A stretch of 5,889 nt of DNA. It comes from an uncultured Flavobacterium sp. GTDB taxonomy: Bacteria; Bacteroidota; Bacteroidia; Flavobacteriales; Flavobacteriaceae. Below are positions 1 through 5,853 of this stretch, one piece after another; the stretch's first letter is position 1, and each line of letters begins with the position of its first letter. Location: contig CAMPIZ010000120.1 of the NCBI GenBank assembly GCA_946886675.1, forward strand, positions 1 to 5,889. Direction: 5' to 3'. The notes under the pieces were generated by a model, which searched no databases, had not been told where the DNA came from, and saw only the letters and a list, made by a program, of their open reading frames with translations. The position numbers and the translations under genes were made by a program.

Positions 1-6
1 ATTTTA

Positions 7-14
7 TACTTTTG
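7..14 (+). promoter_or_regulatory. Bacteroidota-type -7 promoter element of pckA
   Basis: The bases TACTTTTG match the Bacteroidota sigma-A (RpoD) -7 consensus TAnnTTTG at every fixed position. The box ends 34 bases before the pckA start codon, so transcription should begin near base 18-22 and leave a leader of about 30 bases. The partner -33 TTG would lie left of the window and cannot be checked. No Shine-Dalgarno-like sequence precedes the start codon; the leader is A/T-rich, as is usual in this phylum. Confidence 0.7.
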
Positions 15-48
15 TCCCCTGAAACAATGCAACTTAATAACAAAAATT

Positions 49-1650
49 ATGAGTAATTTTGGCCTTTTTACGAAAACGATTTCGTTAGAGAAAATGGGAA
101 TTAAAAATGCTAATGTAAAATATCAGCTTACTCCGGATGAGTTACATGATATTACGATAGAAAAAGGCCAGGGTGTCGAGAGTTCTACAGGGGCGCTAGC
201 CGTTAATACAGGAGAGTTTACAGGAAGATCACCACAGGACCGCTTTATAGTAAAAGACAGTATTACAGAAGATAAGGTTTGGTGGGGTAACGTAAACCTT
301 CCTTTTGACAGTGATAAATTTGAAAAGCTTTATAACAAAGTGACAGATTATCTGTCCGGTAAAGAAATATTTGTAAGGGACAGTTATGTATGTGCCGATC
401 CTAATTACAGAATGAATGTAAGGGTGGTTACGGAACTTCCTATGTCAAATCTTTTCTGTTATAATATGTTTCTTCGTCCTGAAGAATCTGAGCTTGAAAA
501 TTTCGAACCGGAATGGCATGTAGTATGTGCTCCGGGCTTTATGGCAGATCCTGCTATAGACGGTACACGCCAGCACAACTTCGCTATTCTAGATTTTACC
601 AGAAAAATTGCCCTTATAGGTGGTACGGGTTATACAGGGGAAATGAAAAAAGGTATCTTCTCTGCACTTAACTTTATACTTCCTGTGTTTAAGGATACGC
701 TTCCTATGCACTGTAGTGCAAACGTGGGCGAAAAAGGTGATACCGCTATTTTCTTTGGTTTATCAGGTACTGGTAAAACAACCCTTTCTGCAGATCCTGA
801 CCGTAAACTTATAGGTGACGATGAACACGGATGGACAAAAGAAAATACCATTTTTAACTTTGAGGGCGGCTGTTATGCTAAGGTGATTAACCTTACGGAA
901 GAAAACGAGCCGGATATCTTCAGGGCTATAAAAAAAGGTGCTATACTTGAGAATGTAATTTTTAAAGAAGGTACAAACGAAGTAGATTTTGAAGATGTAA
1001 GTATTACGCCAAATACCCGTGTAAGCTATCCTATTTATCATATTGATAACATTCAGCCGGATTCTATAGGACACAATCCAAAAAATATATTTTTCCTTAC
1101 GGCAGATGCCTTTGGTGTGCTGCCTCCGATATCAAAACTAACTCCGGGTCAGGCTGCTTACCACTTTATCTCTGGCTATACGGCCAAGGTAGCTGGTACA
1201 GAGGCAGGTATTAATGAGCCTCAGCCAAACTTCTCGGCTTGCTTTGGAGCGCCTTTTATGCCGCTACACCCTACAAAGTATGCAGAGATGCTTAGTTCAA
1301 AAATGAAAGATGCCGGCGTTAATGTATGGCTTATAAATACCGGATGGACCGGGGGGCCTTACGGCGTAGGTTCAAGGATGAAATTAAAATACACAAGGGC
1401 TATGATTACAGCCGCCCTAAATGGCGATCTTGATAATGTGCCTTTTGTTAAGCATGAAGTTTTTGGGCTTGCTAAGCCTCAAAGCTGCCCTAATGTTCCT
1501 TCGGAAGTTTTAAACCCAAGAAACACATGGGAAGATAAAGCCGCTTATGATGCAAAAGCACATGAACTGGCTGACTCTTTCAGGAAAAACTTTGCCAAGT
1601 TTGAGGAATTTGCCAATGAAGAGATCATGGCAGGTGCTCCACAGGCATAA
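49..1650 (+). CDS. pckA: Phosphoenolpyruvate carboxykinase (ATP)
   Basis: This cytosolic enzyme converts oxaloacetate and ATP to phosphoenolpyruvate, CO2 and ADP, the committing step of gluconeogenesis; it can also run in reverse for CO2 fixation. At 533 residues it has the usual length of the ATP-dependent family. The substrate-binding motif GRSPQDR lies at residues 59-65, with Arg60 matching E. coli Arg65. YTGEMKK at 195-201 gives the metal/substrate lysines 200 and 201, and HCSANVG at 221-227 gives the metal-binding His221. The P-loop GLSGTGKT is at 237-244, the metal-binding pair Asp257/Asp258 is in LIGDDEHGW, and NTRVSYP at 322-328 supplies Arg324. NTGWTGGPYGVG at 430-441 is typical of the family. 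All expected catalytic residues are present, so the enzyme should be active. The ATG start is supported by the upstream -7 box and by the expected N-terminal length. It appears to be transcribed alone, between its own promoter and terminator, and converges on the HemD-like gene. Confidence 0.98.
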   Translation: MSNFGLFTKTISLEKMGIKNANVKYQLTPDELHDITIEKGQGVESSTGALAVNTGEFTGRSPQDRFIVKDSITEDKVWWGNVNLPFDSDKFEKLYNKVTDYLSGKEIFVRDSYVCADPNYRMNVRVVTELPMSNLFCYNMFLRPEESELENFEPEWHVVCAPGFMADPAIDGTRQHNFAILDFTRKIALIGGTGYTGEMKKGIFSALNFILPVFKDTLPMHCSANVGEKGDTAIFFGLSGTGKTTLSADPDRKLIGDDEHGWTKENTIFNFEGGCYAKVINLTEENEPDIFRAIKKGAILENVIFKEGTNEVDFEDVSITPNTRVSYPIYHIDNIQPDSIGHNPKNIFFLTADAFGVLPPISKLTPGQAAYHFISGYTAKVAGTEAGINEPQPNFSACFGAPFMPLHPTKYAEMLSSKMKDAGVNVWLINTGWTGGPYGVGSRMKLKYTRAMITAALNGDLDNVPFVKHEVFGLAKPQSCPNVPSEVLNPRNTWEDKAAYDAKAHELADSFRKNFAKFEEFANEEIMAGAPQA

Positions 1651-1681
1651 TCAGAGACTTTTAGAATAAATAAATTGAATT

Positions 1682-1711
1682 AAAAAGAGCTGCTGTAAAG
1701 CGGCTCTTTTT
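1682..1711 (+). terminator. Rho-independent terminator of pckA
   Basis: A 12-base-pair stem (1682-1693 with 1700-1711, one G-T wobble) closes a six-base loop TGTAAA. The GC core GAGC/GCTC is flanked by an A-run on the left and a T-run on the right. It starts 31 bases after the pckA stop codon. The flanking A-run means that it can also act on transcripts arriving from the opposite strand. Confidence 0.88.
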
Positions 1712-1732
1712 TATGGAAAAGGTATTAAAAAG

Positions 1733-1756
1733 AAAAACCGCTCAATGGCGGTTTTT
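1733..1756 (-). terminator. Terminator of the DUF4271-hemD unit, probably bidirectional
   Basis: AAAAACCGC at 1733-1741 pairs perfectly over nine bases with GCGGTTTTT at 1748-1756, around the six-base loop TCAATG. Read on the - strand, the hairpin is followed by two five-base T-runs separated by one C, a strong intrinsic terminator pattern. It begins 22 bases past the stop codon of the HemD-like gene. It also has T-runs on the + strand and can back up the pckA terminator, which lies 21 bases away. Confidence 0.87.
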
Positions 1757-1778
1757 GGTGTTTTTATGTCTTTGCAAA

Positions 1779-2528
1779 TTACTTTGCTTTATTAGCTTCA
1801 ATAATGTATTTTTCTAAAGCCATAGTCATAGATGGTGTCCCCGGTGCGGGAGCCATAATATCTATGCGAAGGCCGTGATCAAGCGCTTCTTTTTGGGTAG
1901 TGCTTCCAAATACGGCAATACGTGTATTGTTTTGCTGAAAATCAGGGAAGTTTTTAAACAGTGATTTTATACCTGTAGGACTAAAGAAGGCAAGTACATC
2001 ATAATATACATCCTTCAGGTCGCTAAGGTCGCTCATCACAGTCTTGTAAAACGTGCCTGGTGTCCAGTCTACCTTTAGGTTGTTAAGTGTTTGCGGTACT
2101 ATGTCGTTAAGCTGGTCTGATGACGGCAGCAGGAATTTTTCGTCCTTATATTTTTTAATCAGTGGAGAAAGGTCTGCAAAATCTTTCTGGCCAACATATA
2201 TCTTCCTTTTTCTGTACACTACATATTTCTGAAGGTAGAAAGCAATTGCTTCGTTCTCGCAAAAATACTTCATGGTTTCAGGAACTTTATAGCGCATTTC
2301 CTCTGCTACGCGGAAAAAGTGGTCAACGGAATTCCTGCTGGTAAGGATAATTGCAGTAAAGTTGTTAAGGTCAATTTTCTGGGCTCTTACTTCTTTTGCG
2401 CTTACACCCTCTACGTGAATAAATGGCCTAAAGTCAACTTTTACTTTCAGTTTTTGCTGTAATTCAAAGTACGGAGAGTTTTCTACTTTAGGTTCTGGCT
2501 GCGAAACCAAAATTGTTTTCACTTTCAT
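1779..2528 (-). CDS. hemD: Uroporphyrinogen-III synthase family protein (HemD-like)
   Basis: The HemD family closes hydroxymethylbilane with inversion of ring D to give uroporphyrinogen III, the common precursor of heme, siroheme and corrinoids. The 249-residue length fits a single HemD unit of two alpha/beta domains. Family landmarks visible are LTSRNSVDHFF (62-72) in the first domain, FFSPTGIKSLF (181-191) in the second, and a C-terminal block from AVFGSTTQKEAL (205-216) to APGTPSMTMAL (228-238) that resembles the usual 'IG..TA.A....G' end of HemD. Conservation in HemD is weak in general, so fold assignment is firmer than activity. No other heme gene is in the window. It follows the DUF4271 membrane protein by 14 bases on the same strand and ends at a terminator. 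It could be the true HemD or a paralogue with another role; flavobacterial genomes may carry a second hemD-like gene near other heme genes (from memory, unchecked). Confidence 0.85.
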   Translation of the reverse strand: MKVKTILVSQPEPKVENSPYFELQQKLKVKVDFRPFIHVEGVSAKEVRAQKIDLNNFTAIILTSRNSVDHFFRVAEEMRYKVPETMKYFCENEAIAFYLQKYVVYRKRKIYVGQKDFADLSPLIKKYKDEKFLLPSSDQLNDIVPQTLNNLKVDWTPGTFYKTVMSDLSDLKDVYYDVLAFFSPTGIKSLFKNFPDFQQNNTRIAVFGSTTQKEALDHGLRIDIMAPAPGTPSMTMALEKYIIEANKAK

Positions 2529-2542
2529 AGTAATTTGTGTTG

Positions 2543-3214
2543 TTATAACTTACTTTTTGTAAACCAATAATACATGAAATAATAGGGTGCTATTTCAAGA
2601 GTGCAAAGATATAAAATAAAATAGAATAATTTAGGGGCGATAAAATTTTGATAAGTCTTAAGGGTGACAAGGTAAGAATAGATACTTCCTGAAATTATAA
2701 GGCCAATAATTACATATATGACAACAGGATGAGGAGGCTGGTTATAAAACAATAAAACATTTACCGGCAGCAGGACCATGCCTATATAAGTACGGTAGTT
2801 TACTTTTTGCAGGTTAAACTGCTCATTAAACTCTTCTATGTTAAAAGAGGTGGCTATAATTTTTTCCAGCAGGTACTTAGAAAGAATAAAAACACCCAGC
2901 AGTGTAAAGATCTGAATAAACGTAATCCAGTCATATTTTTCCGCAAAGCCAAAGTAGCTAAGTAAAAACTGCAGTAAGAAAGTAAAAGAAATCAGCTGTA
3001 CAAAGAAAAAAGAAATTGTAAAGCTGCTCATCATATTGCCGCCATCCTTATATATCTTTGTATACTTGCTAGACCATCCCAGCTTAGAAAATTCTGCAAA
3101 GCGATGGCTAAAAACCGACCTGTTTACGGCTATAAGTACAAAGCACAGCACAAAGAGCATAGTTGCCCAGTCTTTGCTTTCTGTAAGCCTGTTGTGTAAT
3201 TCTAGGTCCATCAT
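2543..3214 (-). CDS. DUF4271 family membrane protein
   Basis: This 223-residue integral membrane protein has no known function; I recognise it as the Bacteroidota family DUF4271. A short polar N-terminus (residues 1-15, with SKDW at 13-16) precedes about six hydrophobic segments near residues 16-32, 63-88, 97-115, 141-157, 162-183 and 194-216. A charged loop lies at 117-140. The last segment carries the TLEIAPYYFMYYW motif (205-217), typical of the family's C-terminus. There is no signal peptide, so an inner membrane location is inferred. It is the first gene of a two-gene unit with the HemD-like gene, 14 bases upstream of it. The start has two adjacent ATG codons (3212-3214 and 3209-3211); the first is used here. 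A -7 promoter box ends only 7 bases before it, so the mRNA may have almost no leader. Linkage suggests a membrane role tied to the HemD-like protein, but this is only inference from position. Confidence 0.87.
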   Translation of the reverse strand: MMDLELHNRLTESKDWATMLFVLCFVLIAVNRSVFSHRFAEFSKLGWSSKYTKIYKDGGNMMSSFTISFFFVQLISFTFLLQFLLSYFGFAEKYDWITFIQIFTLLGVFILSKYLLEKIIATSFNIEEFNEQFNLQKVNYRTYIGMVLLPVNVLLFYNQPPHPVVIYVIIGLIISGSIYSYLVTLKTYQNFIAPKLFYFILYLCTLEIAPYYFMYYWFTKSKL

Positions 3215-3221
3215 AGCACAG

Positions 3222-3229
3222 CAAAAGTA
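3222..3229 (-). promoter_or_regulatory. -7 promoter element for the DUF4271-hemD unit
   Basis: Read on the - strand the bases are TACTTTTG, a perfect TAnnTTTG match and identical to the pckA box. Only 7 bases (CTGTGCT) separate it from the first ATG of the DUF4271 gene, so the predicted transcription start falls at or within a few bases of the start codon. I see no TTG at the expected -33 distance (about 3247-3253 on this strand), so support rests on the -7 box alone. Confidence 0.5.
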
Positions 3230-3260
3230 ATAATTTTTGGCTTCGGTTATTTTGCAGATT

Positions 3261-3275
3261 TATAATTTAATTATA
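3261..3275. repeat. 15-base AT-only dyad in the divergent promoter region
   Basis: TATAATT at 3261-3267 and AATTATA at 3269-3275 form a perfect inverted repeat around one central T. It lies between the two divergent -7 boxes and touches the expected -33 region of the rightward promoter. It could be an operator or an A/T-rich upstream element, but a palindrome made only of A and T in an AT-rich spacer can easily arise by chance. Confidence 0.3.
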
Positions 3276-3296
3276 GATAACACGTTAGAAATACAT

Positions 3297-3304
3297 TATT
3301 TTTG
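3297..3304 (+). promoter_or_regulatory. -7 promoter element for the mannosyltransferase-dihydroorotase-DUF4296 unit
   Basis: TATTTTTG matches TAnnTTTG at every fixed position and ends 19 bases before the ATG at 3324, predicting a leader of roughly 12-15 bases. No clear TTG is seen about 19 bases upstream; the nearest candidate spacing holds only A/T-rich sequence. The box lies inside the longest possible reading frame that begins at a TTG (3237), which argues that the true start is the downstream ATG. Confidence 0.6.
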
Positions 3305-3323
3305 CATTCAAAATTACACATAC

Positions 3324-4046
3324 ATGAGCGAAGGTGTAGTTGTAATACCTACTTACAACGAAATTGAAAATATAGAAACCATTGTAAGGGCAGTTTTTTC
3401 GCTTGCAACTTCCTTCGATATTTTAATTGTAGATGATAATTCTCCCGATGGCACGGCTCAAAAGGCACAGGAATTGCAGAAGGAGTTTCCGGACAGGCTT
3501 TTTGTAGAGGTGCGGGCTGGAAAGTCAGGACTGGGTACCGCATATGTTCATGGTTTTAAATGGGCTATTGCACGCAGGTATGAGTACATTTTTGAAATGG
3601 ATGCCGATTTTTCACATAACCCGACAGATCTTGAAAAGCTTTTATCAGCCTGTAAAAAAGGAGCTGATATGGCTATAGGATCCCGTTACAGCACCGGGGT
3701 AAACGTGGTAAACTGGCCGCTTAGCAGAGTGCTGTTGTCATACTATGCATCTGTATATGTAAAGATGATTACGGGAATGAAGATACACGATGCCACCGCA
3801 GGGTTTATATGCTACAGGCGCAAAGTGCTGGAAAGCATAAACCTTGACAGGATAAAGTTTGTGGGGTATGCCTTCCAGATAGAAATGAAGTACAGGACAT
3901 TTTCTAACGGATTTAATATAGTAGAAGTGCCTATAATCTTTACAGACAGGACTAAGGGCGAATCTAAAATGAGTAATGCTATAATAAAAGAAGCCATACT
4001 GGGTGTGGTTTCTCTTCGAATAAAAAAAATGCTTAACCGATTATAA
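3324..4046 (+). CDS. Polyprenol-phosphate mannosyltransferase (DPM1-like GT2)
   Basis: This glycosyltransferase family 2 enzyme resembles dolichol-phosphate mannose synthase, which transfers mannose from GDP-mannose to a polyprenyl phosphate on the cytosolic face of the membrane. With the start at 3324 it has 240 residues. VVIPTYNE is at 6-13, the nucleotide-binding DDNSPDGT at 37-44, AGKSGLGTAYVHG at 65-77, the metal-binding DAD of EMDADFSHNP at 93-95, and AIGSRYSTG at 117-125. HDATAGFICYRR at 155-166 and the C-terminal FTDRTKGESKMS at 206-217 are typical of the DPM1 branch. There are no C-terminal membrane helices, so it is the catalytic-domain-only form, presumably attached peripherally. 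An upstream TTG at 3237 would add 29 residues, but that extension has no family match and contains the promoter box, so the ATG is preferred. It is first in a three-gene unit. The mannose product could feed protein O-glycosylation or surface glycan synthesis; the exact sugar is inferred. Confidence 0.92.
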   Translation: MSEGVVVIPTYNEIENIETIVRAVFSLATSFDILIVDDNSPDGTAQKAQELQKEFPDRLFVEVRAGKSGLGTAYVHGFKWAIARRYEYIFEMDADFSHNPTDLEKLLSACKKGADMAIGSRYSTGVNVVNWPLSRVLLSYYASVYVKMITGMKIHDATAGFICYRRKVLESINLDRIKFVGYAFQIEMKYRTFSNGFNIVEVPIIFTDRTKGESKMSNAIIKEAILGVVSLRIKKMLNRL

Positions 4047-4051
4047 GGACG

Positions 4052-5392
4052 ATGAACAGGATTTTAATTAAGAACGCTAAAATTGTAAATGAAGGGTCAG
4101 TATTTGAAGGCGATCTTTTAATTGAAGATAAGTATATCAAAGAAATTGCCGATAGTATAAGTGCAAAATCATCTGATATAAAAATTATTGATGCCGAAGG
4201 AAATTATCTTATCCCGGGGGCTATAGACGACCAGGTACATTTTCGTGAGCCGGGGCTTACCCATAAAGGTACGATTGAAACCGAATCGCGTGCTGCTGTA
4301 GCAGGCGGAATTACCTCTTTTATAGAGCAGCCCAACACGGTGCCTAATGCGGTAACTCAGGAGCTGCTTGAAGAAAAGTATCTAAGGGCCGCCGAAACAT
4401 CATATGCAAATTACTCTTTTATGATGGGAGGTACAAATGATAACCTGGAGGAAGTACTTAAAACCAACCCTAAAAATGTGGCCGGTATTAAGCTGTTTCT
4501 TGGTTCTTCTACAGGTAATATGCTTGTGGATAACGAAGAGGTGCTGGAAAAAATATTCTCCAGTACTGATATGCTTATTGCTACCCATTGTGAAGATGAG
4601 GCAACTATAAAAGCCAATCTGGAAAAATATAAAGAAGAATATGGTGATGACATCCCGATGAAGTATCACCCGCTTATTCGCAGTACAGAGGCGTGTTATA
4701 TATCTTCTTCAAAGGCTATAGAGCTTGCTAAAAAAACAGGAGCCAGGCTTCATATATTTCATGTTTCTACAGCAAAAGAAACTGAACTTTTTACCAATAA
4801 GATTCCGCTTGAGGAGAAAAAGATAACAGCAGAGGTATGCATACACCACTTATGGTTTACAGATGCTGATTATGATAAAAAAGGTTCTCTTATTAAATGG
4901 AACCCTGCTGTAAAGACTGCTGAGGACAGAAAGGCGCTTTGGGAAGCGCTGCTTGATGACAGGATTGATGTAATAGCTACAGATCACGCCCCGCATACAC
5001 TTGATGAAAAGAAAAATCCTTATACAAGTGCACCATCAGGCGGGCCACTGGTACAGCATGCAGTGGTAGCAATGTTTGAAGCTTACCATCAGGGTAAAAT
5101 TTCACTGGAAAAAATTGTGGAAAAAATGGCGCATAACCCTGCAAAACTTTTCAGGATAGAGAAGAGAGGTTTTATAAGGGAAGGTTACTATGCAGATCTT
5201 GCTATTGTAAATGCCGGGCTGCCTTGGAACGTGAAAAAAGAAAATATTTTATACAAGTGCGGCTGGTCTCCGTTTGAAGGGCAAAGCTTTAAATCGAGAA
5301 TTACGCACACATTTGTTAACGGACAATTGGTCTATAACAATTTTAAAGTAAAAGATATCCGCTGTGGCGAACGTCTTCTTTTTGACAGATAG
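4052..5392 (+). CDS. pyrC: Dihydroorotase, Bacteroidota type
   Basis: This amidohydrolase-superfamily enzyme should interconvert N-carbamoyl-aspartate and dihydroorotate, the third step of de novo pyrimidine synthesis. The 446-residue length fits the long (type I) dihydroorotase class. Residues expected in the active site are Arg65 in HFREPG and Asn95 in PNT (substrate carboxylate), Lys147 in GIKLFLGSSTG (candidate carboxylated lysine), His179 in ATHCED, His234/His237 in LHIFHVST, and Asp311 in IATDHAPH (catalytic base and metal ligand). The metal motif normally DxHxH reads D59-D-Q61-V-H63, so the first histidine is glutamine (CAG at 4232-4234). I recall the same DDQVHFREPG form in other Bacteroidota dihydroorotases, including one from Porphyromonas, so it looks like a lineage trait, not a defect. 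The start follows the mannosyltransferase stop by 5 bases, and AAGGA sits only 2 bases before the ATG, too close for a normal Shine-Dalgarno. Another cyclic amidohydrolase activity cannot be excluded. Confidence 0.9.
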   Translation: MNRILIKNAKIVNEGSVFEGDLLIEDKYIKEIADSISAKSSDIKIIDAEGNYLIPGAIDDQVHFREPGLTHKGTIETESRAAVAGGITSFIEQPNTVPNAVTQELLEEKYLRAAETSYANYSFMMGGTNDNLEEVLKTNPKNVAGIKLFLGSSTGNMLVDNEEVLEKIFSSTDMLIATHCEDEATIKANLEKYKEEYGDDIPMKYHPLIRSTEACYISSSKAIELAKKTGARLHIFHVSTAKETELFTNKIPLEEKKITAEVCIHHLWFTDADYDKKGSLIKWNPAVKTAEDRKALWEALLDDRIDVIATDHAPHTLDEKKNPYTSAPSGGPLVQHAVVAMFEAYHQGKISLEKIVEKMAHNPAKLFRIEKRGFIREGYYADLAIVNAGLPWNVKKENILYKCGWSPFEGQSFKSRITHTFVNGQLVYNNFKVKDIRCGERLLFDR

Positions 5393-5395
5393 ATT

Positions 5396-5833
5396 ATGAA
5401 AAAACTTGCAGTTCTATTTTTATCACTATTTGTTTTTGCCGCCTGCAAAGACAATGAGGTAGAGGAGCCTGAAAATCTTTTAAGTGAAGACCGTATGGCA
5501 CAAATTCTTTATGATATTTCGCTGCTGCAGGCCATGAACTCTTATGCTCCGGCTACATTAGATGCAAATGATATAGTTTTTAAAGACTATATCTATCAAA
5601 AATATGAAATAGATAGTGCTACTTTTGCCCAAAACCACAAATACTATGCATCCAGGCTGGAAGAGTACAAAAGAATAAATGATAAAGTAAAACAAAGGCT
5701 TAAGGCGGAAAAAATAGTTATCGATTCTTTAGTTAAAAAAGAAGAGAAAGCAGGAGGGAATCTTATTAAACCAAAACCGGATTCTTTAAGGAATTCGCGT
5801 ATTAAAGCTGTTCAGGATAAACTTAAAAAATAA
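5396..5833 (+). CDS. DUF4296 family lipoprotein
   Basis: This 145-residue predicted lipoprotein has unknown function; I recognise the DUF4296 family, found in Bacteroidota. It has a lipoprotein signal peptide: MKK, a hydrophobic stretch at residues 4-15, and the lipobox FAAC with the modified cysteine at 17. The mature start, Cys-Lys-Asp-Asn-Glu-Val-Glu-Glu, is acidic and resembles the lipoprotein export signal described in Flavobacteriia, so outer-membrane and possibly cell-surface placement is inferred. The domain body spans about 27-112, with LLSEDRMAQILYDISLLQA at 28-46 and an aromatic-rich stretch around DYIYQKYEID (64-73) typical of the family. The tail from about 86 is rich in Lys and Glu and probably a helical coil, ending strongly basic. 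It starts 3 bases after the dihydroorotase stop codon and is last in the unit, before a hairpin terminator. Confidence 0.88.
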   Translation: MKKLAVLFLSLFVFAACKDNEVEEPENLLSEDRMAQILYDISLLQAMNSYAPATLDANDIVFKDYIYQKYEIDSATFAQNHKYYASRLEEYKRINDKVKQRLKAEKIVIDSLVKKEEKAGGNLIKPKPDSLRNSRIKAVQDKLKK

Positions 5834-5853
5834 AAACAGGCCTTGGCCTGTTT
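5834..5853 (+). terminator. Terminator after the DUF4296 gene
   Basis: AAACAGGCC (5834-5842) and GGCCTGTTT (5845-5853) form a perfect inverted repeat, realistically an eight-base-pair stem with a CTTG loop. It begins directly after the stop codon. The + strand tail (ATTTG) is a short T-run, whereas on the - strand the hairpin is followed by TTTTTATTTTTT, a much stronger release sequence. It probably works in both directions, which would suit a convergent gene on the right. Confidence 0.78.

Noticed and set aside
630..1074. Open frames of 73 and 103 codons on the - strand inside pckA
   Set aside because: They lie entirely opposite a fully supported enzyme gene, resemble no family I know and have no promoter box; they are by-products of pckA codon use.
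2162..2344. 60-codon + strand frame opposite the HemD-like gene
   Set aside because: No recognisable protein features, and it sits wholly within a gene supported on the other strand.
3036..3230. 64-codon + strand frame opposite the start of the DUF4271 gene
   Set aside because: It is antisense to the membrane-protein coding region and its promoter, with no family resemblance.
3237..3323. 29-residue N-terminal extension of the mannosyltransferase from a TTG start
   Set aside because: It covers the -7 box at 3297-3304, resembles nothing in the DPM1 family, and the ATG at 3324 gives the expected N-terminus just before VVIPTYNE.
4400..4669. Two overlapping - strand frames of 89 and 80 codons inside the dihydroorotase
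   Set aside because: The two occupy different frames of the same antisense stretch, have low-complexity composition and no family match.
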